Below, piece after piece: positions 35,727 through 43,804 of a stretch of 64,000 nucleotides of DNA. This DNA comes from Anaerostipes hominis (ex Lee et al. 2021) (GTDB taxonomy: Bacteria; Bacillota; Clostridia; Lachnospirales; Lachnospiraceae), in contig NZ_NQOG01000006.1 in NCBI RefSeq assembly GCF_002270485.1, positions 92,309 through 156,308 of the forward strand, written 5' to 3'. Both the position numbers and the translations under genes were made by a program. Numbering within the stretch: position 1 is the first letter of the stretch; the number at the start of each line of letters is the position of its first letter. The notes under the pieces are model-generated. The model made no database searches, was not told where the DNA came from, and saw nothing but the letters and a program-made list of their open reading frames with translations.

Positions 35727-36828
35727 AAGTTCTCCCTGTCTCTTCAGATAAATATGAACTTCTGAACACTGCAGATACCATCTCTGACAGTCTCTGTGTG
35801 TCAAACATGTCTGAAAACAAAATTTGTTCATTGACTGCTTCCATATTTTCTTCCGAGTATTCTATTTCTTTTGAGTACAGACGGGCAATTTCCAAAGACG
35901 TCAGGCTCCCCTCTCCCGAAGCCGCAGCCTCTGTCCCCCGGACAGCCAAACAACTGAAAACCGCAAATTTAACCTTATCCAACAGCTGAAAATCATAAAC
36001 GGATCTTAAAAAATACCGGTATATAAAATACACCATCAAATGTTCATAAAAGATTCCGTCAAAATCAGAAAAACAAATGTCTCCCTCCCGAAACATGAAA
36101 GATGCCTGGCTTAAAGCCTGCTTCCACTCGGGGGTCAGAATCTCCAGATCCAGAAGAAATTCCAGACATTCCGTGAACCATTCTCTCAGACCGATCCGCG
36201 GCTTTTGTACTCTTTCTTTCGTCTTCCATTTATGTATATGCAGATACATGGCCTCCATATCATCGCGAATGTAATCTTCCTGAAAGACAGCTGCCGCCGA
36301 CAGCGTCTGTCGCAAACGTCTCTCCAGCGTCTGCTCCCTGTCCTGAAGCAGACGGATGATCAAGTCTCTTGCCAGCGTAAGCGGCTCCAGCCAGGGCTCC
36401 TCTTCTTCCTTTTTTTCATCCAAATTTTTATCAAGAAACCGGACCTTTTTCTTGTTGGTCAAAATCAGTCTTGCCGCCTCTTCACACACGAGTCCCAGTC
36501 CCGCTTCCTGCCGGCTGCCATAAACTTCATAGAACCGTGGATGGTCTGTACAGATCTGGCAGAGGAAATCTTCTCCCAGATGAATGTAAATATCGCATAA
36601 ATTCTTTTGATTTAAAAAAGGACATCTTCTCTCCTCCATGAGAAAATGATGAGGACAGGAAGAGCTGACAGATCTCATGAGACGGTCTCCGAATGATCCT
36701 TTCACGAGGGTGTACTTTTCATAGGTCTCATCGTTCACAGTGATATCCCATCCCGCGCAGCAGCTGTCTGTGCAGTCAGAACCTATACATTTAAATTTGT
36801 CATAATAATCCGGTATCCGAAACTTCAT
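35719..36828 (-). CDS. fliB: FliB-like flagellin lysine-N-methylase family protein
   Basis: A 369-residue protein with the family's N-terminal Cys-rich region: FKCIGSDCTDSCCAGWDI, CPHHFLMEERRCPFLN, LCDIYIHLGEDFLCQICTDHPRF. These Cys probably hold an Fe-S or zinc centre. FliB methylates surface lysines of flagellin in Salmonella. Many Firmicutes without flagella carry homologues, so the substrate here may differ. The start at 36828 follows AGGAGGAG. The stop overlaps the start of the broken GGDEF gene (TATGAATAA), so they were once co-translated. Confidence 0.78.
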   Translation of the reverse strand: MKFRIPDYYDKFKCIGSDCTDSCCAGWDITVNDETYEKYTLVKGSFGDRLMRSVSSSCPHHFLMEERRCPFLNQKNLCDIYIHLGEDFLCQICTDHPRFYEVYGSRQEAGLGLVCEEAARLILTNKKKVRFLDKNLDEKKEEEEPWLEPLTLARDLIIRLLQDREQTLERRLRQTLSAAAVFQEDYIRDDMEAMYLHIHKWKTKERVQKPRIGLREWFTECLEFLLDLEILTPEWKQALSQASFMFREGDICFSDFDGIFYEHLMVYFIYRYFLRSVYDFQLLDKVKFAVFSCLAVRGTEAAASGEGSLTSLEIARLYSKEIEYSEENMEAVNEQILFSDMFDTQRLSEMVSAVFRSSYLSEETGRTYE

Positions 36829-36985
36829 CTCTCCTCCTGATATTTTCTGTCCTCTATTATATCATAAATTCCCTGCGCATCTGTACACAGCCTGCAGCAG
36901 AAACTATGATTTGTATTTTTTGGCATCTTCCCCTATAATGAAGTCCAGCAGATTAAAAAATCCCGCACAAAAAGGAGTACAGGAA

Positions 36986-37735
36986 ATGATGAAACGCAAT
37001 ATCCGCCTGAAAATAGAATATGACGGCACCCGCTATCAAGGCTGGCAGAAGCTTGGCAAAAATGTAAACGCCAACACGATCCAGGGAAAATTGGAGTCGG
37101 TCCTCTCGAAAATGACCGGGGAATCCATCCAGGTTATCGGTTCCGGCCGCACAGATGCCGGCGTACACGCCTGCGGACAAGTCGCCAATTTCCATACAGA
37201 CTGCGGCTTCTCCTGCCAGGAGATCAAAGAGTACCTCACGAAATATCTGCCTTCCGATATCGGACTTCTGACGGCAGATGAAGTCGCAGAGCGCTTCCAC
37301 AGCCGGCTGAATTCAAAACAAAAGACATATCAGTACCGCATCGCTGTCCCCGGCACCGTGAATGTTTTTGAAAGAAAATATCTGTGGAAGTATCCAAAAA
37401 CACTCGACATAGAAAAAATGAACAAGGCAGCCTCCTTCTGTCTAGGCACCCACGACTTTTTAGGATTCTCTTCTGTAAAAAAGACAAAGAAATCAACTGT
37501 GAGAACGATCTCTTCTATTGTGATTGAAGAAGGTCACCGGGAAGTCCGGATCAGTTTCACAGGCGACGGCTTCCTTTATAATATGGTCCGGATTCTGACC
37601 GGAACACTGGCTGAGGTCGGTGCAGGAACCAGAGATCCTGAATCTATCCTTCATGTCTTTCAGTCAAAAGACCGGAAAGATGCAGGTATCACCGCCCCGC
37701 CCCAGGGTCTGTTCCTGATGAATGTTGAGTATTAA
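36986..37735 (+). CDS. truA: tRNA pseudouridine(38-40) synthase
   Basis: A 249-residue TruA that isomerises uridines 38-40 of the tRNA anticodon arm. The catalytic Asp lies in GSGRTDAGVHACGQVANF; other signatures are YDGTRYQGWQ, RFHSRLNSKQKTYQYRI and FTGDGFLYNMVRI. The start at 36986 (MMKRNI) follows AAAGGAGTAC; the second ATG is equally possible. It converges on the L,D-transpeptidase gene with 6 bases between stop codons. Confidence 0.94.
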   Translation: MMKRNIRLKIEYDGTRYQGWQKLGKNVNANTIQGKLESVLSKMTGESIQVIGSGRTDAGVHACGQVANFHTDCGFSCQEIKEYLTKYLPSDIGLLTADEVAERFHSRLNSKQKTYQYRIAVPGTVNVFERKYLWKYPKTLDIEKMNKAASFCLGTHDFLGFSSVKKTKKSTVRTISSIVIEEGHREVRISFTGDGFLYNMVRILTGTLAEVGAGTRDPESILHVFQSKDRKDAGITAPPQGLFLMNVEY

Positions 37736-37741
37736 GAACAC

Positions 37742-39235
37742 TTAATAGTGGATAAACACCGGATCTCCGCTCTCCACAAGTTTATATATGGCCGCGGCGT
37801 CTGAGAGCTGAAGGTTTACACACCCGTGGGAACCGGTCACTTTATATCTGCTCGGAGACCAGAGACCCCAGTCGCTCCTCTTGCTCCAGTGGTATCCGGT
37901 TCCGGTCCACATGATTCTGACCCAATACTTCGTGTCTACACTGTAATCTGCACCAACCAGAGTTTTGGTCAGCCGTTTTTCCTTCACGTAGTAAGTTCCG
38001 GTCCTTGTTATGCGGTCAGGAGTCGGTTTCCCCGTAATACAGTTTGCAGAAAATACTCTCTTGCCGTTTTTATATACAAATACTTCCTGGGCGGACAGAT
38101 CCACCTCACTGTAATTTTTATGATCCCAGTCATTCTGGGGATTTTGATAATCTTTCCGATAGGCCTTATTAAAATAAACAGGTTTTAATTTTGCAGTCAT
38201 AGCTTCCTGATTTTTATCCGACGGATCTTTTTGGTAAGCCTCAATCAATTCCTTTGACGGCACTTTCTTCAGCAATTTCAGGACTCTGGCGATCTCCTTG
38301 TCGTAATCGATCCTCCATCCGTAATCTCCGCCTTCTACTTTTATTTTCTTGCCTGAATGAGTCGTAAATTTTCTGGCAATACCTACCGTTTTATACTTAA
38401 GACAGAATTTTTCCACCCAGTCTTCCACGGCAGTTTTGTTAAGCTTCACCGTATGTTTTTTCGTGTTGACCTTGATACAGTCTTTCAAAACCTCAGGTGT
38501 CATCGTCTCTTTTGTATTGTCTCCCATGTCCCATTGGATCCAGTGCAGCAAATACTGATTATATTTCTCCTGCATCCTGGTAAGTTCGGCGTCATCGATT
38601 CTGAGTCCGGGTTCTTGATACACACCGGGATATGTCTTTTGGTCCATCAGGTCCATAGAAGGTTTCAGCCCCTTTATGGCCTCCGATAACTGTCCCAGAA
38701 AGGCCTTCTGATCCAAAATATTTCCTTCTAATTCTTTTTTCAGCACACCATACTTTTTCTCTTTGGAGTATTCGATCGCTGCATCTTCGGGCTTCATCAG
38801 CTTATAGCCGTCATCCCCGGTCACCAAAACCGATTTTTTTACAAGAGCCGAGAGCTTCTTCTCTGAAAAATCAATCGTGTCCTTTAAATTTCTCTGTTCC
38901 TTCTTCATAAAAGAAAAAATGACACTCTGTTTATGCTGCTTTTGATACAGTTTTTCCACCGACTCCAGAGACTTTACCTTTAAGTCAATATCCCTGCCTG
39001 TGATCGTTAAGGTTCCTTTTTCCCTGCCTTTTACAGTAAGTCTGTAACGGTCTGCAGTCTGTTTGAGCTCATCCAGCGACTCTTCATAGGTCATTCCGGA
39101 TACTTTGAGGCCGTCGATTCTGCTTCCTGGATACCACCGGTCTTTATAATAAATATGTACTGCTGTGAGTGCTGCAATGACGACCACCGCCGCTGCACCC
39201 ATTATATATAAATATTTTTGTTTCATTTTTGCCAT
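37742..39235 (-). CDS. L,D-transpeptidase with PG-binding-like domains
   Basis: A 497-residue envelope protein: cytoplasmic Lys-rich tip, a single membrane anchor (about residues 9-27), two repeat domains of the PG4 type (SLDELKQTADRYRLTV...), and a C-terminal YkuD catalytic domain. The active site is SHGCVNLQLSD with an upstream His (GYHWSKRSDW region). It forms 3-3 cross-links in peptidoglycan or attaches proteins to it, and is insensitive to most penicillins. It is single and on the strand opposite truA. Confidence 0.9.
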   Translation of the reverse strand: MAKMKQKYLYIMGAAAVVVIAALTAVHIYYKDRWYPGSRIDGLKVSGMTYEESLDELKQTADRYRLTVKGREKGTLTITGRDIDLKVKSLESVEKLYQKQHKQSVIFSFMKKEQRNLKDTIDFSEKKLSALVKKSVLVTGDDGYKLMKPEDAAIEYSKEKKYGVLKKELEGNILDQKAFLGQLSEAIKGLKPSMDLMDQKTYPGVYQEPGLRIDDAELTRMQEKYNQYLLHWIQWDMGDNTKETMTPEVLKDCIKVNTKKHTVKLNKTAVEDWVEKFCLKYKTVGIARKFTTHSGKKIKVEGGDYGWRIDYDKEIARVLKLLKKVPSKELIEAYQKDPSDKNQEAMTAKLKPVYFNKAYRKDYQNPQNDWDHKNYSEVDLSAQEVFVYKNGKRVFSANCITGKPTPDRITRTGTYYVKEKRLTKTLVGADYSVDTKYWVRIMWTGTGYHWSKRSDWGLWSPSRYKVTGSHGCVNLQLSDAAAIYKLVESGDPVFIHY

Positions 39236-39395
39236 ATTTTTCTCCTGTCTTTAAGCTGCATTTACCTTTTATGGCCTGTTTTTGCTTGCCACGTATAAGG
39301 ATAACGAACATTTTATTTAGTGTCAACATGTTATGTATCCTTTTTTAGATTAAGGAGATACTAAGGTTGTATCATAAATTGAAAGGAGCTTTGTT

Positions 39396-39572
39396 ATGAA
39401 ATCAAATGAAAAAAACGATTGTATCGAGTGTACAATAAATAACTGTGCCTACCATGCAGGCGACGTTGACTACTGTACTTTAGAGACAATCAAAATCGGA
39501 ACTCATGAGCCTAATCCAACAACAAAAGAATGCACTGACTGTGAATCTTTCGCAAACAAATCAGGATGCTAA
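39396..39572 (+). CDS. DUF1540 small Cys-rich protein
   Basis: A 58-residue protein with two Cys clusters: CIECTINNCAYHAGDVDYC and later CTDCESF...SGC, characteristic of DUF1540 proteins of sporulating Firmicutes. They probably bind a metal; the role is unknown. AAAGGAGCTTTGTT is a strong ribosome site. A promoter-like TTAGATTAAGG...TAAGGTTGT region precedes it but is not convincing. Confidence 0.8.
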   Translation: MKSNEKNDCIECTINNCAYHAGDVDYCTLETIKIGTHEPNPTTKECTDCESFANKSGC

Positions 39573-39654
39573 GATGATAACATCCACCAACTCATTTTCT
39601 TTATTCCTTTAAGTTCGGAAACAGCAGAAATTTTATAATAAAATTTCTGCTGTT

Positions 39655-39692
39655 TTTCATTACGCATCTGTGCACAGCCCGCGGAGAGTTTT
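39655..39692 (-). repeat. Interspersed palindromic repeat, copy 2
   Basis: Inverted relative to copy 1: the minus strand reads CTCTCCGCGGGCTGTGCACAGATGCGTAA, nearly identical to 5467-5495. Confidence 0.6.
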
Positions 39693-39739
39693 TTATTTTT
39701 CAGGAAAAGCTTTCACACATCAGCGTGACAAGATCTTTC

Positions 39740-40006
39740 TTAAAAAATAAAAAGAGGGCCTGCATTTTCATCTCTCCACGCCATCCCGCCGATCAGGATC
39801 AAAGCCTCATATTCATCCCGGACGGAACAAATATCATAATCAGGCAGAACATGAAAACCTCCGATAGATGAAACCTTGTCTTTTATCAGGGATACTGTTT
39901 TAACCTCATACCTGCTGTCTCCCAGTATATAGAGAGCAGAGGACAGATAGGCAGACTCCCAGTCAGCATATTGATCCAATAAAACAAATAATGCCGCCTA
40001 TTTCAT
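39740..40006 (-). pseudogene. Truncated DJ-1/PfpI family gene
   Basis: After a good AAGGAG site the frame reads ATG AAA TAG, a premature amber at codon 3. It then continues as a clear DJ-1/PfpI N-terminus: ALFVLLDQYADWESAYLSS, IGGFHVLPDYDI and ALILIGGMAWR. It ends after about 80 residues, before the nucleophile-elbow Cys region. So there is a nonsense change and loss of the C-terminal half. It is convergent-adjacent to a hypothetical gene. Confidence 0.7.
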
Positions 40007-40040
40007 AAAACCTTCTCCTTAAATTCATCGATTTCTCAAA

Positions 40041-40658
40041 TTATATCCGTTGTATATGGAATGCAGTCGTCTGAGGTATCACAGAAGGCGTCTGAAAATT
40101 TGCATGAGTCACTTTCACCATATTTCCGGGCTGCAGATCACGCAGTCTGATCGGCAAACCGAATTGGTTAGTAAATGTAGTTGAATTTGTGATCAAAAAT
40201 CTGTTTTGACTGTTGATATTCCTTGGATTTTCCGTAACGATATAATTATTGTCAAAATCAATTAAAACAATCCTTCCTGTTGTCACCGAGGAAGGGCGCT
40301 GAGGCGGCAATGGCGGCCGCGGCGGCAAAGAGGTCCTTTGTACAATCACAGAGACCGCATTGGACTGAGGCGGTATGCTTCTTGTCATGCGTGATGAAAA
40401 TATGACATTCACCCACATTCCCCTCTGAATACAGCATATACACATGCTCTGTCCAAAAGAATTTAAGATCACCGTATTCCTATTTAAATTTAAACGTATA
40501 TAATGAATCGAATCAGACCGATTTCTTTCCGGGACAGAATAAGATATCAAAATACTTCCAACTGAATTATTAACACAAGAAGTCTCTTCCACGAAAGCGT
40601 TGTTGATCCGCATCAGATTTCCTTGTTGAATCAATCTCCCACGAGTATTGTTATCCAT
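40041..40658 (-). CDS. Hypothetical two-repeat protein with proline-rich linker
   Basis: A 205-residue soluble protein without signal peptide. Two similar halves (about 1-108 and 125-205) share the pattern TxGR.., a beta-rich body and a PG-W/MV-V..HxxFxT..IPPQTxA ending. They are joined by PPRPPLPPQRPS. The halves look like small beta-barrels, but I recognise no family. Homologues seem to occur in clostridia (from memory, uncertain). The start at 40658 (MDNNTRGR) is preferred over TTG at 40670. A role in the spore or envelope is only a guess. Confidence 0.55.
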   Translation of the reverse strand: MDNNTRGRLIQQGNLMRINNAFVEETSCVNNSVGSILISYSVPERNRSDSIHYIRLNLNRNTVILNSFGQSMCICCIQRGMWVNVIFSSRMTRSIPPQSNAVSVIVQRTSLPPRPPLPPQRPSSVTTGRIVLIDFDNNYIVTENPRNINSQNRFLITNSTTFTNQFGLPIRLRDLQPGNMVKVTHANFQTPSVIPQTTAFHIQRI

Positions 40659-40734
40659 AAAAGTTTCCAACTACTGTTTTACTGTATTATATTCATAATT
40701 TGTCGGGTTGTTCAAATAGTATTATAAAAACAAA

Positions 40735-41072
40735 TTATGCCTCAATGTTTACTAATCCAACAAAGTTCATCACTACATCAAATGGTGCAGTATTAGAAAT
40801 ATCAAAACAAAAATCCCATGTAACAGAAAAGCCCGGGCTTTTCGTCTCCGCGGGAATATTTTTAGCCTGTGCCGCCTGTGCAAGACAGAATAAAACTCCC
40901 CCTCGTCCGGATCTTCCGCATAAAATCCCACCTGCCATAACTCATAGCTTTCTTTTAATCCTCTATTCTCCAACAGAACCGGTATGATCATTTTTCCTCC
41001 GTCTGTTTTTGATGGCTGAAGTGTGGTGTCATATCCGCCCTCCGTCACGTCGACCTGCTGTCTCAGATCCAC
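40735..41072 (-). pseudogene. Frameshifted phage tail-fibre-like remnant
   Basis: Two frames: DLRQQVDVTEGGYDTT...ENRGLKESYELWQVGFYAEDPDEGE (40870-41072), then, after a frameshift, LFCLAQAAQAKNIPAE...NTAPFDVVMNFVGLVNIEA (to 40735). The ELWQVGFYAEDPDEGEILY-like pattern is that of phage tail-collar fibre N-terminal domains. No start with a ribosome site is seen. It is the only prophage trace in the window. Confidence 0.5.
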
Positions 41073-41146
41073 AATCGGTACTGGCGGTTGAGGACAATGC
41101 GGGCAAGTTTCAAAAACTGATTTTATATTACTGCTTTCATCCTTTA

Positions 41147-41175
41147 TTGTTTTTATTCGGTCAAACTTATATAAT
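41147..41175 (+). promoter_or_regulatory. Promoter of the two-component/ABC operon
   Basis: TTGTTT (41147-41152), a 17-base spacer and TATAAT (41170-41175), about 50 bases before the response-regulator ATG. Confidence 0.65.
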
Positions 41176-41223
41176 GTATCGTATAGATTCTGAGAGAAGG
41201 TGTCGGAAAGGACAGTGTAAAAA

Positions 41224-41910
41224 ATGAAACGTATATTCTTTGTTGAAGACGATTTAAGTTTAATCAGCGGTTTATCCTATGCCATGAAAAAACAGGGATA
41301 TGAAATAGAGGTTGCCCGCACAAGCAATGAAGCACAAATTTTATGGGCAAACGGTACATTTGATTTAGTTATTCTGGACGTTTCACTCCCCGATGGTTCC
41401 GGCTACGAACTGTGTAAAAAAATACGTGAATCATCCAAAGTGCCCATTATGTTTTTGACTGCGGCCGATGAGGAAACGGATATTATCATGGGCCTTGATT
41501 TAGGAGGCGATGATTATATTACAAAGCCATTCAAGCTTGCAGTATTTTTGTCAAGGATCAATGCCCTGCTCCGCAGAAGCAGTAATTTTACTCAGGCAAA
41601 TACTGAATTAATCTCAAACGGAATAAGAGTACAGCTTCTGAAAATGGAAGTCTATAAAAACGGAACACAGATTGATTTAACCGCAGGCGAATATAAATTG
41701 CTCTGTCTCTTTATGGAAAATCCGAATATTGTTCTCTCACCGGAACAGATTCTGAGCAAACTCTGGGATTATGATGACAAGTTTATAGAAAGCAGCACTC
41801 TAACTGTGTATATTCGCAGACTCCGCACAAAAATCGAAGATAACCCCAGAGAGCCCCAAAAAATAGTGACCGTCCGGCGTATGGGGTACAAATGGAACAC
41901 AATGGATTGA
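41224..41910 (+). CDS. OmpR/PhoB-family response regulator
   Basis: A 228-residue response regulator: receiver domain with acidic pocket EDD, phosphoacceptor Asp in VILDVSLPDGSG, the switch Thr in FLTAAD and Lys in YITKPF. The C-terminal winged helix includes LTAGEYKLLCLF and VYIRRLRTKIE. It pairs with the histidine kinase 8 bases downstream. With the ABC genes that follow, the arrangement resembles Bce/Yxd-type modules that sense and pump antimicrobial peptides. Confidence 0.92.
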   Translation: MKRIFFVEDDLSLISGLSYAMKKQGYEIEVARTSNEAQILWANGTFDLVILDVSLPDGSGYELCKKIRESSKVPIMFLTAADEETDIIMGLDLGGDDYITKPFKLAVFLSRINALLRRSSNFTQANTELISNGIRVQLLKMEVYKNGTQIDLTAGEYKLLCLFMENPNIVLSPEQILSKLWDYDDKFIESSTLTVYIRRLRTKIEDNPREPQKIVTVRRMGYKWNTMD

Positions 41911-41918
41911 GGTGCAGT

Positions 41919-42956
41919 ATGAAAATATTAATAAATAGAAAGATTAAATTATTTTTTTGTTGGGAATTGCTGTTTATCACAGTATATACTCTTCTCTCCA
42001 CTGCTTTTATAGGTTTGAAAACCGGAAATGCGGCATCTTATATATTGGCTGCTTCTTTGTGTATGAGTATCTCATTATTAGTAACCGCCTATTTGTACTT
42101 CAGGGAACAAAATAAAATAATGGAGGATGCCGTCACACAGATCAGAGCATATATTTCCGGAAACCAGAATGCACGCATCGAATGTAACGACGAGGGAGAA
42201 TTATACAGGCTCTTCCATGAAGTAAATTCTTTAGTGTCTATTTTAAATGCCCATGCTGAAAATGCCGGAAAAGAAAAAAGGTTCTTAAAAGACACTATTT
42301 CTGATATTTCTCATCAGTTAAAAACCCCTCTCGCTGCCCTCAATATCTATAACGGCATCCTTCAGGAAGAAACAAAAGACATGCCTGCGATCAAAGAGTT
42401 TGCAGATCTTTCGGAACGGGAGCTGGACAGAATCGAAATCCTTGTACAAAATCTTCTGAAAATCACAAAACTTGACGCAGGAACGATTGTAGTAGATAAA
42501 AACATGGAAAATGTGTCTGAGATGATGAACAATATAAAAGATCACTACCTGTACCGCGCCCGGCAGGAGGAAAAAGAAATACATCTGTCCGGGGATGACA
42601 GCATTTCATTATTATGCGACCGTAACTGGCTGATTGAGGGCATCGGCAATCTTGTTAAGAATGCTTTTGACCATACAAAAAAAGGCGATAGGATCTGTAT
42701 AGAATGGAAACAGTTCCCGTCGGTTGTTCAAATTTCCATAAAAGATAATGGCAGCGGTATCCACCCGGAAGATCTGCACCACATTTTTAAAAGATTTTAC
42801 CGCAGCCGCTTTTCTAAAGATACACAGGGCATCGGGCTGGGCCTTCCGCTTGCGAAAGCGATTGTTGAGGCACACAGTGGAACCATCGAGGCTGGCAGTG
42901 AATTAGGGGTTGGAACAACCTTTACGATCAATTTCTTAATTCCTACAAAATTGTAG
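41919..42956 (+). CDS. Sensor histidine kinase, short-loop type
   Basis: A 345-residue kinase: two membrane helices with a short extracellular loop (about residues 10-60), a HAMP-like linker, the phospho-His in DISHQLKTPLAAL, the N box LVKNAFDH, and G boxes DNGSGI and GIGLGLPLAK. With no real sensor domain, it probably gets its signal from the adjacent ABC permease, as in BceS-type kinases. The start at 41919 follows GAGGTGCAGT. Confidence 0.92.
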   Translation: MKILINRKIKLFFCWELLFITVYTLLSTAFIGLKTGNAASYILAASLCMSISLLVTAYLYFREQNKIMEDAVTQIRAYISGNQNARIECNDEGELYRLFHEVNSLVSILNAHAENAGKEKRFLKDTISDISHQLKTPLAALNIYNGILQEETKDMPAIKEFADLSERELDRIEILVQNLLKITKLDAGTIVVDKNMENVSEMMNNIKDHYLYRARQEEKEIHLSGDDSISLLCDRNWLIEGIGNLVKNAFDHTKKGDRICIEWKQFPSVVQISIKDNGSGIHPEDLHHIFKRFYRSRFSKDTQGIGLGLPLAKAIVEAHSGTIEAGSELGVGTTFTINFLIPTKL

Positions 42957-43120
42957 GCTGTGTGTCATCTTCCGGTAGTATTGGAGTGATATTCTATCTA
43001 TAGGAAAAAAGATTAAAAAAAGAAATATCCTTGATTTTTATTAATAAAGACGAAAATCAAAGAATATGATAAATTCTACTTGACAAACGTCATTTCTTAA
43101 CAGAAAGGAGTGTTTATCCA

Positions 43121-43804
43121 ATGGACTTATTGGAAGTTAAATCAATTTCTAAAACTTACGGCAGTGGCGAAGCTGCCGTACACGCACTAAAAAACGCTGC
43201 TTTTTCCGTTCCGAAAGGCGAATTTGTCGCAGTCGTCGGCGAGTCCGGCTCCGGAAAAAGTACACTTTTGAATATGATAGGAGCACTTGACACACCAACC
43301 TCCGGGAAAGTATTGATTGACGGTAAAGATATTTTTGCAATGAAAGAACGCAGCCTGACAATTTTTCGCCGCAGAAATATCGGATTTATTTTCCAAAGTT
43401 TTAATTTAATTCCGGAATTGAGTGTTGAACAAAACATCATATTCCCTGTATTGCTTGATTACCAGAAACCCGATCAAAATTATCTGGAAGAAATTCTTAC
43501 TGTCCTCAATCTGAAAGAACGCCGCCACCACTTGCCCAGCCAATTATCCGGCGGCCAGCAGCAGCGCGTGGCGATAGGCCGTGCTCTGATTACTCGTCCT
43601 TCTCTTATCCTTGCAGATGAACCAACAGGTAATTTGGACTCACAAAACAGCAGTGAAGTCATTGCTCTGCTAAAAGAAGCCGCAAAAGTATATGAACAGA
43701 CCATTGTTATGATTACCCACAGCCGCAGCATCGCACAGTCTGCAGACCGGATATTGCAGGTATCTGACGGTGTCCTGACCGATTTTGGGAGGTGCCGCGA
43801 ATGA
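43121..43804 (+). CDS. ABC transporter ATPase (MacB/Bce type)
   Basis: A 227-residue ATPase: Walker A GESGSGKST, Q-loop FIFQSFNLIPELSVEQN, signature LSGGQQQR, Walker B LILADEPTGNLDS and H-loop VMITHSR. This fingerprint is that of LolD/MacB-type ATPases, which work with FtsX-fold permeases. It lies 164 bases after the kinase gene and may have its own regulator-dependent promoter. Its stop overlaps the permease start (ATGA). Confidence 0.92.
   Translation: MDLLEVKSISKTYGSGEAAVHALKNAAFSVPKGEFVAVVGESGSGKSTLLNMIGALDTPTSGKVLIDGKDIFAMKERSLTIFRRRNIGFIFQSFNLIPELSVEQNIIFPVLLDYQKPDQNYLEEILTVLNLKERRHHLPSQLSGGQQQRVAIGRALITRPSLILADEPTGNLDSQNSSEVIALLKEAAKVYEQTIVMITHSRSIAQSADRILQVSDGVLTDFGRCRE

Noticed and set aside
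36911..36985. Extended start of truA
   Set aside because: The upstream 25 codons lack a ribosome site and lie before the family's conserved N-terminus; AAAGGAG precedes 36986.
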